DNA of 64,000 nucleotides from a sulfur-oxidizing endosymbiont of Gigantopelta aegis (GTDB taxonomy: Bacteria; Pseudomonadota; Gammaproteobacteria; GRL18): positions 335,001 through 399,000 of the forward strand of contig NZ_JAEHGE010000001.1 in NCBI RefSeq assembly GCF_016097415.1, read 5' to 3'. Below, piece after piece: positions 17,223 through 28,100 of the stretch. The notes under the pieces are model-generated. The model was not told the DNA's origin. It saw only the letters and a list, made by a program, of their open reading frames with translations, and searched no databases. The translations under genes were made by a program, and so were the position numbers. The number at the start of each line of letters is the position of its first letter. The stretch's first letter is position 1.

Positions 17223-18278
17223 TCATCTTAAAGCAGGATGGACAATTTCACCAGCATCAATGTTCACACCCGCTTGCAAAGGTGCAGAAAGATTATCTGG
17301 ATGGTCAGCTAATTCCAGTAAAAAGGGTAACAGACTTGCTGATAAAGACTGTGATGCGGTTCTAGGAACACCACCTGGCATATTGGTAACCCCAAAATGC
17401 GTCACGCCGTGCAATTCATAAGTCGGTTGCTCATAATTGGTGGGATGAATAGTCTCAATGCAGCCACCCTGATCCACAGAAATGTCAATAATAACACTGC
17501 CCGCCTGCATTAGCCTGACATCTTCCTCAGTCACCAGATGGGGTGCTTTTTCACCCACTACCAGCACCGCACCTATGAGTAAATCTGCCTGTTTAACACA
17601 TTGCTGTATACTGGCTTGATGCGGATACAAGGCGGTCACATTATCCCCAATCGCGCGCAAGGCCGTCATTTTATCTCGGTTTCTATCAAAAACTATCACC
17701 TCTGCGCCCAAGCCTGCAGCCATTTTTGCCGCATTACCGCCCGCCATACCACCACCTAAAATCACCACCTTGCCACGCTCTGTTGCCGGTACGCCGCCCA
17801 AAAGTACCCCCTTGCCTCCCATCGGTGAATGTAATAAATGCGTGCCAATTTGCACCGCTAAGCGCCCTGCTATATCACTCATTGGCGCTAATAAGGGCAA
17901 CAGGCCATTAGATAATTCAACAGTTTCAAAACCAATGGCTTTTAAACCAATCGAACAAAGTCTTTGGGTTAATTCGGGTAAAGCCGCCAAATGCAAATAA
18001 GAAAACAAGATATGATCGGCTTGTAGTAGTCCCAGCTCTGGCTCAATAGGCTCTTTTACTTTGGCAATAATTTTTGCTGAGGCATACAAGCTTTTTGCAT
18101 CTGCAACAAGCTTGATACCTAATTGTTCATAATCAGCATCACTATAGCCACTCAACAAGCCTGCCGATGATTCCATAAACACTTCATGTCCATGAACAAT
18201 TAATTGTGCCGCTGCCTCAGGTATCAAAGCCACCCGCCCTTCTTTGGGCTTAATTTCTTTTGGTATTCCAATTCGCAT
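17223..18278 (-). CDS. ald: Alanine dehydrogenase
   Basis: NAD-dependent L-alanine dehydrogenase (alanine to pyruvate and ammonia). 351 residues, slightly shorter than the usual 371. It shows the N-terminal MRIGIPKEIKPKEGRVAL, the substrate Lys in VKEP (about residue 74), the catalytic His in FSYLHLA (about 95), the nucleotide loop VVILGGGMAGGNAA, the Asp in IIDISVDQGG (about 268) and NMPGGVPRTAS. AAGGAA precedes the ATG. It faces away from trxB; the 175 bases between them hold both promoters. The C-terminus ends soon after the conserved DAGEIVHPALR, so part of the C-terminal helix seen in longer homologues is absent. Confidence 0.93.
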   Translation of the reverse strand: MRIGIPKEIKPKEGRVALIPEAAAQLIVHGHEVFMESSAGLLSGYSDADYEQLGIKLVADAKSLYASAKIIAKVKEPIEPELGLLQADHILFSYLHLAALPELTQRLCSIGLKAIGFETVELSNGLLPLLAPMSDIAGRLAVQIGTHLLHSPMGGKGVLLGGVPATERGKVVILGGGMAGGNAAKMAAGLGAEVIVFDRNRDKMTALRAIGDNVTALYPHQASIQQCVKQADLLIGAVLVVGEKAPHLVTEEDVRLMQAGSVIIDISVDQGGCIETIHPTNYEQPTYELHGVTHFGVTNMPGGVPRTASQSLSASLLPFLLELADHPDNLSAPLQAGVNIDAGEIVHPALR

Positions 18279-18450
18279 CGTTATTTCCTTAATCTACACT
18301 AAAAACCAAATATCTCCGTAATATAAGTCTATACTACTTGGAATTCATTTTAACCAACCCCATAACTTATACTTCTAATAAGCTTAACTATACTTCTAAG
18401 CTTTACTATAATTTATTGTCTACAACTTTCCACCTTTTATTTGGAGTTAA

Positions 18451-19410
<960 letters not shown>

Positions 19411-19774
19411 TAATTTAAAACATGACGCTCGAATCGCTATAGTAGCAAAATCCGCATTTATTCTGCTCTTTCTAAACACCATGAAGAGCAAATAAGTGCG
19501 GCATTTCCTGCCTTGATAAAATCCCTATTACTTAGCCTGTTAAGTATTCAAATAACGCATTAACAGCAATTCTCGCTGAGATGAACAATTGAGTTGTAGT
19601 GGTGCTTACCAAGCAGAAATAAAAAAACTTTTCGCAGTAACTTTAGCAAAATTAAAAAAATCAAATAAAAAGCTTGCATTTTGAGAAACAAGAGATCAAA
19701 CTCTTGTTTTTCAATTGGTTGAATGACTTCATGTTAAAAAATATTTCCCTTTTATATGCTTGGTACTGTGAATT
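19411..19774. other. Gap between trxB and the IS transposase
   Basis: 364 bases without a supported gene. The first part holds the 50-base palindrome at 19452-19501. The rest is A+T-rich and should contain the left end of the insertion sequence; I could not delimit its terminal inverted repeat. A TTTCCCT-containing stretch near 19743-19760 weakly resembles the reverse complement of 21106-21125 beyond the transposase. Confidence 0.4.
19452..19501. terminator. Palindrome after trxB
   Basis: Arms CCGCATTTATTCTGCTCTT and its near-complement pair across a 13-base loop, with one mismatch and one bulge. The symmetry continues imperfectly outward to about 19440 and 19512. Position 42 bases after trxB suits a transcription-end hairpin, but there is no clear T run, so it may be another palindromic repeat element. 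Confidence 0.55.
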
Positions 19775-20428
19775 TTGGCCTCTTTAAGTCAGCAAAAAAA
19801 ACATTTAAGTTTTTCTGCCCTGAAACAGGCCATCTCACTGCACTTTCATGCAATCAAAGATAGCCGAGTACAAGGAAAGTGTGATTACAGTCAACATGAT
19901 GTGCTTATGAGTGCTTTTGCCTGCATGTATTTTCAAGATCCCTCTTTAAGTGAATTTCAGAAACAGATGGAAGAGGAACAGAATCAAAATAATTTACGCA
20001 CTCTTTTTAATGTTGAAAAAATTCCTAAAAATAGTCAACTAAGAGACATTTTGGATCTCATACCCTCTAAAACATTTGCACCTGCATTTAAAGATTTATT
20101 TGAACGACTCAGACGACATAAGCATCTTGAAGAGTATGCCATATTACCCAACACATTGCTTTGTGTTATTGATGGCACGCAATATTATTCCTCTAAGCAA
20201 ATCCATTGTGACTGTTGTCTTCATAAAGAACATAGAACGGGTGAAATAACCTACAGTCATGTTGTTTTACAAGGTGCCATTATGCACCCCGATAAAAAAC
20301 AAGTGCTCCCTGTCATGCCTGAAGCAATACAAAATACGGATGGTACAAAAAAACAGGATTGTGAAAGTAATGCAGCCAAACGTTTTATAGCCAATCTAAA
20401 AAAGCACATCCAAGACAAGGATTTATGA
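19775..20428 (+). CDS. Transposase N-terminal frame (orfA)
   Basis: 217 codons from a TTG at 19775; the frame has a TGA 4 bases upstream, and no in-frame ATG occurs near the beginning. The N-terminal half has the helical region of DDE transposases that lack an insertion, and the first catalytic Asp is in CVIDGTQYY (about residues 127-135). Two CxC-like pairs follow (HCDCC). On its own it lacks the second Asp and the Glu, so it cannot be a complete transposase. Full activity would need fusion to the next frame. Confidence 0.8.
   Translation: MASLSQQKKHLSFSALKQAISLHFHAIKDSRVQGKCDYSQHDVLMSAFACMYFQDPSLSEFQKQMEEEQNQNNLRTLFNVEKIPKNSQLRDILDLIPSKTFAPAFKDLFERLRRHKHLEEYAILPNTLLCVIDGTQYYSSKQIHCDCCLHKEHRTGEITYSHVVLQGAIMHPDKKQVLPVMPEAIQNTDGTKKQDCESNAAKRFIANLKKHIQDKDL
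20398..20404 (+). other. Programmed -1 frameshift site A_AAA_AAG
   Basis: The heptamer lies in the exact reading phase of orfA (codons CTA AAA AAG), the canonical bacterial -1 slippery form used in dnaX and many IS elements. Slipping here continues as AHPRQGFMICGDGL, which supplies the hydrophobic strand and second catalytic Asp expected in this family. A weak 6-bp hairpin (TTGATG/CATCAA) follows about 35-50 bases downstream. Confidence 0.75.
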
Positions 20429-21102
20429 TTTGTGGTGATGGTTTGATGTCACATCAACCTATGATAGAAGATATAATTGAAGAAATGATGCATTATTTAT
20501 TGGTTGCCAAACCTGGTGATCACACATATTTATTTGAATGGCTTGAAGCATTTTCTGAACTCCCATCAATGGACTGGATTGACGAAAAAGGGCACCAACA
20601 TCATTATCGATGGAAAAATAATGTCCCTTTACATGGCGAAAAAAATGCCATTGAAGTTAACTTTTTTGAATATACCCTCACCAATACCGCAGGGAAAATT
20701 ATCTACCGAAATAGCTGGGTCACCGACATAAAGATCAGTGAACATAATATTCAAACAATGACCCAGGCGGGTCGATGTCGTTGGAAAATAGAAAACGAAT
20801 GTTTCAACACATTAAAGAACCAAGGCTATCACATTGAGCATAATTATGGTCATGGGAAGAAGCACCTGAGCTTTAATATGTATCTGTTAACCTTGCTGGC
20901 TTTTTATTTCCATCAAATTTTTGAATTAACCGATGGGGCTTATCAAGCTTGTCGTAAAAAGTTTGGCTCTAAAAAATTAATGTGGGAAAAGTTCAGAGGG
21001 GTTATTACCTTTTTTGTGATGGACTCCTGGGAACATTTAATGGATTTTTTATTGTACAGAGACGATTATGAGGAGATGAGACCTGTAAAAATAAGAAAAT
21101 AA
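20425..21102 (+). CDS. Transposase C-terminal frame (orfB)
   Basis: In the -1 frame relative to orfA and overlapping it by 4 bases (ATGA). It holds the second catalytic Asp in ICGDGLMSHQPMI and the DDE Glu in RCRWKIENECFNTLKNQ, followed by an HNYGHGKKHLS motif. The nominal ATG at 20425 lies inside the conserved Asp strand, so independent initiation would give a fragment without the first Asp. I read it as the second half of one frameshifted protein of about 440 residues. Confidence 0.82.
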   Translation: MICGDGLMSHQPMIEDIIEEMMHYLLVAKPGDHTYLFEWLEAFSELPSMDWIDEKGHQHHYRWKNNVPLHGEKNAIEVNFFEYTLTNTAGKIIYRNSWVTDIKISEHNIQTMTQAGRCRWKIENECFNTLKNQGYHIEHNYGHGKKHLSFNMYLLTLLAFYFHQIFELTDGAYQACRKKFGSKKLMWEKFRGVITFFVMDSWEHLMDFLLYRDDYEEMRPVKIRK

Positions 21103-21413
21103 ACCTATTTTAGGGAAAATGCGTCGATTAAACGCAGCATCTCCCGTGCCTGCTATTTAGAAAGAAAGAACAAAAAAAATTTTAAAAAGCATCAGGCAAA
21201 CAAAAAATGCTGTTTTCAGCTTAATTCATAAGAATAAGTTACTTCACCGAGTTTTGCTGACGCATTAAAATGATCCTTGACAAGCTCTGTGTAATTGCTT
21301 ATTTTGGTACGTATTTACCCGCTTCTTTCCCTTGAAAGATATTAATCCAAGCTGATTTAGGTTATTATTCGCCGACCAGCGCAAGACTGGATCTTTTAAT
21401 GGAATAATAATAG
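21103..21413. other. Gap between IS and tolC-family gene
   Basis: 311 bases with no supported gene. It should hold the right end of the insertion sequence (hairpin at 21119-21137) and then the promoter of the TolC-family gene. I see no convincing -35/-10 pair. Confidence 0.35.
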
Positions 21414-22781
21414 ATGAAACAGGATATGTTGACAAAGAACAAATTATCACAAACTAAATTATCACGGACAATGATAAATACCACGCTTTTCTGCACACTT
21501 TCAATGGCAATAACCTTAAATGTACAAGCAGAAAATTTAATTGACGTATACGGCCTTGCGTATCAAAGTGATCCAATCTTAAAACAAGTTATTTCACAAA
21601 GACAGTCTATTGGTGAAGGTTCTGTGCAAGCTTTTGCTGCATTTTTACCCCTAATTACCGCTGATGCCTATACCCGCGCAACTAATCAGGATACGCCCAT
21701 TGGTCAAACTACCGACGTCTCCTTTAACTCTCACGGCTATAGTCTTGATGTTAACCAAAGTATTTTTGATAACCGTAATTATGTCAATTATAAAATCTCA
21801 AATATTAATATTAATCGTGCTGAAGCCAATCTCAGTGCCGCACAGCAAAGTTTAATTATTCGAGTCGCTGAAGCTTATTTCTCAACCTTATCAGCCATTG
21901 ATACCGTTACCTTTTCCGAATCTGAAAAAAAGGCCATTGGTCGTCAACTCGATCAGGCTAAGCGACGCTATGAAGTCGGTATTATTGCCATCACCGATGT
22001 TCATGAAGCTCAGGCCGGTTATGATAATGCTAATGCTCAGGTTATTGCCGCAGAAAACTCATTATTAGTGACCAAGGAAGTGTTAAGAGAACTAACGGGT
22101 CAGTACATTGAAGATGTATCTTCGTTGGCTGACAAAATCCCTCTTGATCCACCTAGCCCTGCCAAAATACAGCACTGGGTTGATCAGGCAACAAGCGGTA
22201 ACTTCACCCTGCTTGCAGCCAAAGAAGATACTTATGTACAAAAAGAAAACATCAATTTACAACGTTCCGGCCATTATCCTACCCTTGGCTTAAAAGCATC
22301 CTATGGTTATAGCAAGGCCAATGGACCATCATCATTTTTTGCTCCTCAATACCATGAAAGTTCCATTGGATTAAATGTCTCCATTCCCATTTATGAAGGC
22401 AATGCCGTTACTTCAAGAACACGTCAGGCACAATATGATTTTCAACAAAGTCAGGATGCTTATAATGAAGTGCTAAACGCGACCGAAAAGAATGCTCGTA
22501 GCAGTTACTTAAATGTGATTTCTGAGGTCAGTCGTGTAAAGGCCTTGGAACAAGCGGTTGTTTCAAACATCAGTGCATTAAAAGCAACTGAAGCAGGATT
22601 TGAAGTGGGTACGCGTACTATCGTCGATGTGCTTAATGTACAACGTGACTTATATCGTGCCAAGCAAGAACATTCTAACTCACGCTATACATACATCCTC
22701 AATGTTTTACGTCTAAAACAAGCCTCTGGTGAATTAGCACGCGTTGATCTTGAAACAGTTAATAGTTGGTTAAACCGCTAA
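21414..22781 (+). CDS. tolC: TolC-family outer membrane efflux/secretion channel
   Basis: 455 residues with a signal peptide (cleavage near LNVQA-E, about residue 40) and two outer-membrane-efflux repeats. Typical TolC features are YGLAYQSDPIL at the mature N-terminus, RVAEAYFSTLSAID, the coiled-coil tip GQLDQAKRRYEVGIIAITDVHEAQA, and the matching second-repeat segment GFEVGTRTIVDVLNVQRDLY. Trimers form an outer-membrane duct for drug pumps and type I secretion. No pump or membrane-fusion gene is adjacent, as in E. coli. A 14-bp stem hairpin follows the stop. Confidence 0.92.
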   Translation: MKQDMLTKNKLSQTKLSRTMINTTLFCTLSMAITLNVQAENLIDVYGLAYQSDPILKQVISQRQSIGEGSVQAFAAFLPLITADAYTRATNQDTPIGQTTDVSFNSHGYSLDVNQSIFDNRNYVNYKISNININRAEANLSAAQQSLIIRVAEAYFSTLSAIDTVTFSESEKKAIGRQLDQAKRRYEVGIIAITDVHEAQAGYDNANAQVIAAENSLLVTKEVLRELTGQYIEDVSSLADKIPLDPPSPAKIQHWVDQATSGNFTLLAAKEDTYVQKENINLQRSGHYPTLGLKASYGYSKANGPSSFFAPQYHESSIGLNVSIPIYEGNAVTSRTRQAQYDFQQSQDAYNEVLNATEKNARSSYLNVISEVSRVKALEQAVVSNISALKATEAGFEVGTRTIVDVLNVQRDLYRAKQEHSNSRYTYILNVLRLKQASGELARVDLETVNSWLNR

Positions 22782-22805
22782 CTCATCCCTCCCCTTTCTC
22801 TCAAA

Positions 22806-22836
22806 GTAGTTACCCTATTTACAATAGGGTAACTAC
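22806..22836 (+). terminator. Perfect hairpin after tolC
   Basis: A 14-bp perfect stem (GTAGTTACCCTATT and its complement) with a 3-base loop, starting 25 bases after the stop. The T run is weak and delayed (about 22850), so it may work as a 3'-end stabiliser as much as a terminator. Confidence 0.7.
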
Positions 22837-22989
22837 TGCATGTCCCATTTTTTAATAAGAAATCCCCTACAAAATTGTCATTTTATTGTAATAATATTGT
22901 TTTCTGATCTTTACAATAATTTTCACTACTTCTATACTTGACGTTAGAACACATCGAATGATTCTAATAAATAAAGCATAGGAAATTGT

Positions 22990-23361
22990 ATGCCTAAATA
23001 TTGTTTATATTTTTCAGGTGAGGTAAATCATTCACATCACACTGACACCGTAAAAGACAATTTTAAAAAACATTTCAGACTATCTACTTCTCAATTATCC
23101 TATATTTTTTCGGGCAAAGAAGTCAGGCTGAAAAAGGAACTGAGTCAGGAAGAAGCATTAAATTATGCCGTGAAAATTGATTCGCTCGGTGGCATAAGTT
23201 ATATAGAAGCGATGGCCTCTACAATTACACTGCCCACGGGAATCGAGAATGACAGGCGCAACAAGGATAGACGTACTTTTAATAATCGTCGTAATCACAT
23301 CCGAGCAGGTATTGTGTCCGATAGACGCATACACACTGATCCTAGAGCGCAAATGGAGTAG
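22990..23361 (+). CDS. Small basic protein with LKK-type N-terminal domain
   Basis: 123 residues, AGGAAA 6 bases before the ATG. The first 75 residues (CLYFSGEVNHSH...FKKHFRLS...FSGKEVRLKKELS) match in style a small alpha/beta module found at the N-terminus of many uncharacterised gammaproteobacterial membrane proteins, here without any membrane domain. The tail is very basic with DRRNKDRR and NNRRNHIR motifs. A promoter-like TTGACG (22938) and TCTAAT lie upstream with 19-base spacing. Function unknown. Confidence 0.65.
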   Translation: MPKYCLYFSGEVNHSHHTDTVKDNFKKHFRLSTSQLSYIFSGKEVRLKKELSQEEALNYAVKIDSLGGISYIEAMASTITLPTGIENDRRNKDRRTFNNRRNHIRAGIVSDRRIHTDPRAQME

Positions 23362-23415
23362 ATGAGAGTGAGCTTATAGCTTATAGAAGGTATTTAAGCA
23401 TATCCCTAGGATGGC

Positions 23416-25089
23416 TTATATTTTTTCCCAAATACTATCAAACTGATCAGTCTTTATATCATCAGTATTCACTTCACGATCAGATTCATTCATTTTATCA
23501 AACAAGTAGAGTGAATAATCATGAATTTCATTCACCTTTTGTATCAGTTTGATATTCATCGAACCTGTCTTATGCGTCATCACTAGATGATCAGTTCGAG
23601 TATTATAAAACTTCTCGACAAATGTATGAGTAAATAAAATGGGTTTGAACTGGTGCTCTTTTGTTCCGGGGAAAACAAAACTGCCCAAAACATTTTGTTT
23701 CTCAAGTGGCTCATCTTGTTGATGTAACTTATGGTATTTTGTTAATTGTACTGGCTCAGCCATAGCACAGAGGTGTTCAAAGCCAAATTCAATATCACCT
23801 ACAGTACTTTCTCTCATCCAGCGAATATACCCTATTTGAAAGCTACCATTTTCATGCTTCACAGCGATGACTTCACCAATATTGGGTGCAATAGGCTTTT
23901 CAGACTGGTGATTCAGCTTAAGGCGTAAGCCCTTGGAAGATTCATCAACTAAATACGCTTGATAAAATGCATGCTCAGAAGTTGTTATCTCCAATTCTTT
24001 GAAAGGCTTATTTTCAATTTTTAAAATTTTTGGCGAAATATCTATCTCAGCTAAAAACTGTGAAATACAAGACACGCCTACGGCAATGACAACGGGCTCG
24101 ATAAGCTCTTTCCGCACCATTTTGCGATGACTAATACCCGCCCAACTTTTTATAATGCGCTCCAGAAAATAGTGTGAAATATCGGGGTATTTATCTTTAA
24201 CCGCTAGTTGTTTTAATAGTTTTTTCGTATCCAAACCCCAAATAGAATCTGAGGATAAATCTAATTGATCCACTGAATTGATTGGCTGACTAACATAATT
24301 GTTTTGAAACGGTGCTTTGTCACTAAAAGGCTGAATTAAAAAAGTATAGTTATTTTTAATGACTTTAATCGTATGTAAATTGAGTTGTGCAAATTTAGCC
24401 CATTTATCTAAATTATGCCAAGTCACTTCCATTTCATTAACAGACAAATGATAGGGATTAACCAATGAAAATAAAAGAATTTTCTTATAACTCTCAGCAA
24501 TGGTTAAATCTGCTATTAAATGATGAGTAATTTTTTTGTTGGTGAGGTTTCGTTTAGATGCAAAACGATATACTTGATGGATATCACGCCAGACATTTTC
24601 ACTGCATTTCGCATAGAGCATATAATTTGAATAGAGCTGACCACTGAGATAATACAGCACATAATAAAGTGCACAGCTTAGATCTTTTTGTTTAATAAAG
24701 GTGGTAAAAAAACTGTGTTCCGATAAATCATCAATAATAATTTTATACCCCTTGGCCATTTCTGACCAAAAGGTGTTTACAATTTCAACAAACTTTGCCT
24801 TATCTTCAGTTAAGGGGAGTGCGGAACCCGCATATCTTTTTGCTAATTTATCAATCAGTAATAATACTGGAAGATGCATTTTCTCAAGAAAATTCAGGCG
24901 TTCCTTAACCGATAATTCCAATTGATTAACTTCTACCAATAATTGAAAATAAAGTCGTGCCTGCTCACCAGTTTTAAGCTTATAATTACGTTTAACCCAC
25001 TCACTAATATCAGTGATGGAAGAATAAAGTGCGTTACCATCTGACTTTTTTCTAGGCTGTAATTGCAACCATAGGATGGTATCTTTCAT
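23416..25089 (-). CDS. Uncharacterised 557-residue protein with possible PilZ-like C-terminal region
   Basis: No signal peptide or membrane segment. The first 370 residues are helical (for example NVWRDIHQVYRFASKR near residue 165). A beta-rich region follows at about 385-450: KGLRLKLNH, NIGEVIAVKHENGSFQIGYIRWMRES and IEFGFEHL. This order (short strand, vGe.iav, then GyiRWmr...iefGfe.L) resembles the regulatory barrel seen in c-di-GMP-related cytoplasmic proteins of gammaproteobacteria. The RxxxR...(D/N)xSxxG signature of a canonical PilZ domain is not visible, so c-di-GMP binding is speculative. AGGTAA lies about 10 bases before the ATG. Confidence 0.6.
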   Translation of the reverse strand: MKDTILWLQLQPRKKSDGNALYSSITDISEWVKRNYKLKTGEQARLYFQLLVEVNQLELSVKERLNFLEKMHLPVLLLIDKLAKRYAGSALPLTEDKAKFVEIVNTFWSEMAKGYKIIIDDLSEHSFFTTFIKQKDLSCALYYVLYYLSGQLYSNYMLYAKCSENVWRDIHQVYRFASKRNLTNKKITHHLIADLTIAESYKKILLFSLVNPYHLSVNEMEVTWHNLDKWAKFAQLNLHTIKVIKNNYTFLIQPFSDKAPFQNNYVSQPINSVDQLDLSSDSIWGLDTKKLLKQLAVKDKYPDISHYFLERIIKSWAGISHRKMVRKELIEPVVIAVGVSCISQFLAEIDISPKILKIENKPFKELEITTSEHAFYQAYLVDESSKGLRLKLNHQSEKPIAPNIGEVIAVKHENGSFQIGYIRWMRESTVGDIEFGFEHLCAMAEPVQLTKYHKLHQQDEPLEKQNVLGSFVFPGTKEHQFKPILFTHTFVEKFYNTRTDHLVMTHKTGSMNIKLIQKVNEIHDYSLYLFDKMNESDREVNTDDIKTDQFDSIWEKI

Positions 25090-25153
25090 ATGATTAATTT
25101 ACCTTCATATTTTCAAACAGAGCCATTTTTATCATCATTGTAAGTGCCAACTG

Positions 25154-28100
25154 TTAATCGACCCACTTTCTAGCATTTCTAAACATTCTCATCCAAGGCG
25201 CATCTTCACCCTTATGCTCAGAAAGCCAAGTATTCTGCGCTGAACGGAAAACACGCTCTGGATGGGGCATCATAATGGTAAAGCGTCCATCTTCACTGCA
25301 TAAGCCCGTTATTCCCTGAGCCGAGCCATTGGGATTCATAGGGTATTGCTCAGTGGCATTGCCATCATTGGCAACAAAACGCAGACTCACTAGCCCCGAA
25401 TCAAGCGCTTGCTGTGCTGAGCCACCTAAACGAAATTCTGCACGTCCCTCACCATGGGCTACCGCGATAGGCATTTTTGAACCTTCCATCCCTGCAAGGA
25501 ATAGCGACGGTGTTGGCATAACTTCAACCATAACAGTACGCGCTTCAAATTGCTCTGATTCATTTTTTACAAAATGAGGCCAGTGTGATGTGCCGGGAAT
25601 TAATTCATGAAGATTTGACATCATTTGGCAGCCATTACAGATACCTAAACCAAAGGTGTCTTGGCGGGTAAAGAATTTTTCAAATTGCTCTCGCGCACGA
25701 TCATTAAACAAAATTGATTTTGCCCAACCTTCACCAGCTCCCAGTACATCACCATAAGAGAATCCACCACAGGCAACCACCCCTCTAAAAGCATCCAGCG
25801 ATAATTCACTCTCTAATATATCAGACATGTGAACATCACGGGTGGAAAATCCGGCACGCTCAAAAGCAGCCGCCATTTCTACCTGACCATTAACGCCCTG
25901 CTCCCGCAATATAGCTATAGTGGGTTTGGCTCCCAAATTAATATACGGAGCACTTATATCTTCATTGACATCAAAGCCTATTTCTACATTTAAACCAGGA
26001 TTGGCCGTTTGTAGGATATTATCGTATTCTTGTTGAGCACTCTTAGGATTATCACGTAATTTTTGTATTTGATAAGAAGTTTCAGACCAGTCTCGCTGGT
26101 ATTCAGTACGTGAATTGCTCAATAATAATGCATTATTAAAATTAAAGTCGATCAGATCTTTTTGTGTGGGTATGGCAATAACATGAGCCATACTACCCAA
26201 TTTCATTTCTTCGATATAAGTAAAGATTGCATCATGATCGGATTTTCTAATTTGAATCACTGCGCCCAATTCTTCATTAAATAGCGCCGGTATAATATCT
26301 TCTTGATTAACACATAATTTATTTAATTCAATATTAAGGCCACAATGTCCCGCAAATGCCATTTCCAATAAGGTGGTAAACAAACCGCCATCTGAGCGAT
26401 CATGATAGGCCAATAATTTTCCGTTAACATTGAGCTCTTGAATCAGAGTAAAAAAGGCTTTAAACCTATCGGTATCATCTAAGTCAGGTGCTGTATCACC
26501 TATTTGTCGATACACCTGTGCTAAAGCAGAGCCGCCCATTCGGTTTCGACCTCGCCCCAGATCCAGGAGAATTAATTCGGTTTCACCACAGTCCATGTTA
26601 ATTTGTGGCGTCAAGGTTGCTCGCACATCCTGCACCCGCCCAAAGGCTGTCACAATAAGTGACAAGGGTGCAGTCACCGACTTGTCTTCACCGTCATCAT
26701 TCCAAACCGATTTCATTGACATCGAATCTTTGCCCACCGGAATGGTAATACCTAATTCCGGACAAATTTCCATACCAACGGCTTTGACGGCATCATATAA
26801 GCCCGCATCTTCACCTTCATGTCCAGCGGGTGCCATCCAGTTTGCAGAAAATACAATATCTGATAATTTATCAATACGTGCTGAGGCTATATTGGTCAAT
26901 GCTTCACCAATTGCCATGCGTGCTGAAGTCGCCTGATCGATCAGAGCAATCGGTGTGCGTTCACCAATAGACATGGCTTCACCAGTGATTTCCTGATAAC
27001 CACTACAAGTCACTGCAGCATCAGCCACAGGAATCTGCCATGGACCCACCATTTGTTCTTGCACAACTTGCCCCGTCACAGAGCGATCACCAATGGTGAT
27101 TAAGAACGATTTATCCGCGACAGAAGGTAAATGCAGGACTCTAGAAGCTGCCTCTTCAAGATTGATGTTATCCGTAATAAACGGCTCTTGAATATTTTTT
27201 ACATGCACCACATCACGGGACATTTTGGGTGGTTTACCCAGTAAAACTTCCAATGACATGTCGATAGGTTTATTTTTAAAATGCTTGTCATTAAGAATTA
27301 ATCGCTGTTCTTCAGTCGCATCCCCCAAAATGGCATAAGGCGCTCGTTCTCGCTGACAGATTTGCTCAAACTGTTCGATATTCCTCGGGCTAATAGCCAT
27401 CACATAACGTTCTTGTGACTCATTACACCATATTTCCATCGGTGACATACCCAATTCATCATTCGGCACTTCACGTAATTCAAACTCTGCCCCTCTACCG
27501 GCATCATTGACCAATTCAGGTAAGGCATTAGAAATACCACCGGCACCTACATCATGAATTGACAGAATAGGATTATCTTTACCTAGCTGCCAGCAACGAT
27601 CGATGACTTCCTGACAACGGCGTTCCATTTCAGGATTACCCCGTTGCACCGAGGCAAAGTCCAAGTTTTCACAACTACTGCCAGAGTTCATTGATGATGC
27701 TGCACCACCGCCCAAACCAATCAGCATGGCCGAACCGCCCAATAAGACAATTTTAGAACCAACAGGTACTTCACCCTTAAGTACATGTTCAGCCTTAATA
27801 TTGCCGACACCACCTGCGAGCATGATAGGCTTATGATAACCACGCACTTCTGTGCCTGTAGCCGTTTTAATTTGCTCTTCAAATGTTCTGAAATAGCCAC
27901 AGATATTCGGTCGGCCAAATTCATTATTAAAGGCCGCAGCACCAATAGGTGCTTCAAGCATGATATCTAAGGCTGAAACAATACGGTCGGGCTTGCCATA
28001 ATCAACTTCCCATGCTTGCTGCGCATTATTAATTTTTAAATTTGAGACTGAATAACCACTGAGTCCAGCCTTAGGCTTTGACCCCTGTCCGGTTGCACCT

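Larger units (their letters stand above)
19775..21102 (+). mobile_element. Insertion sequence with IS4-like DDE transposase in two frames
   Basis: Minimum extent, transposase only; the element ends were not resolved. Two overlapping frames encode a DDE transposase joined by a -1 frameshift signal at 20398. It lies between trxB and the TolC-family gene without breaking either. A small hairpin (TGCGT/ACGCA arms) at 21119-21137 may belong to its right end. Confidence 0.75.

Noticed and set aside
19775-21102. Frameshifted transposase pseudogene
   Set aside because: The in-phase A_AAA_AAG site and family-consistent -1 reading explain the two frames without decay, though an indel cannot be fully excluded.
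19743-21125. Terminal inverted repeats of the IS4-like element
   Set aside because: A TTTCCCT-type match on each side is short and imperfect; I could not set ends or a target duplication.
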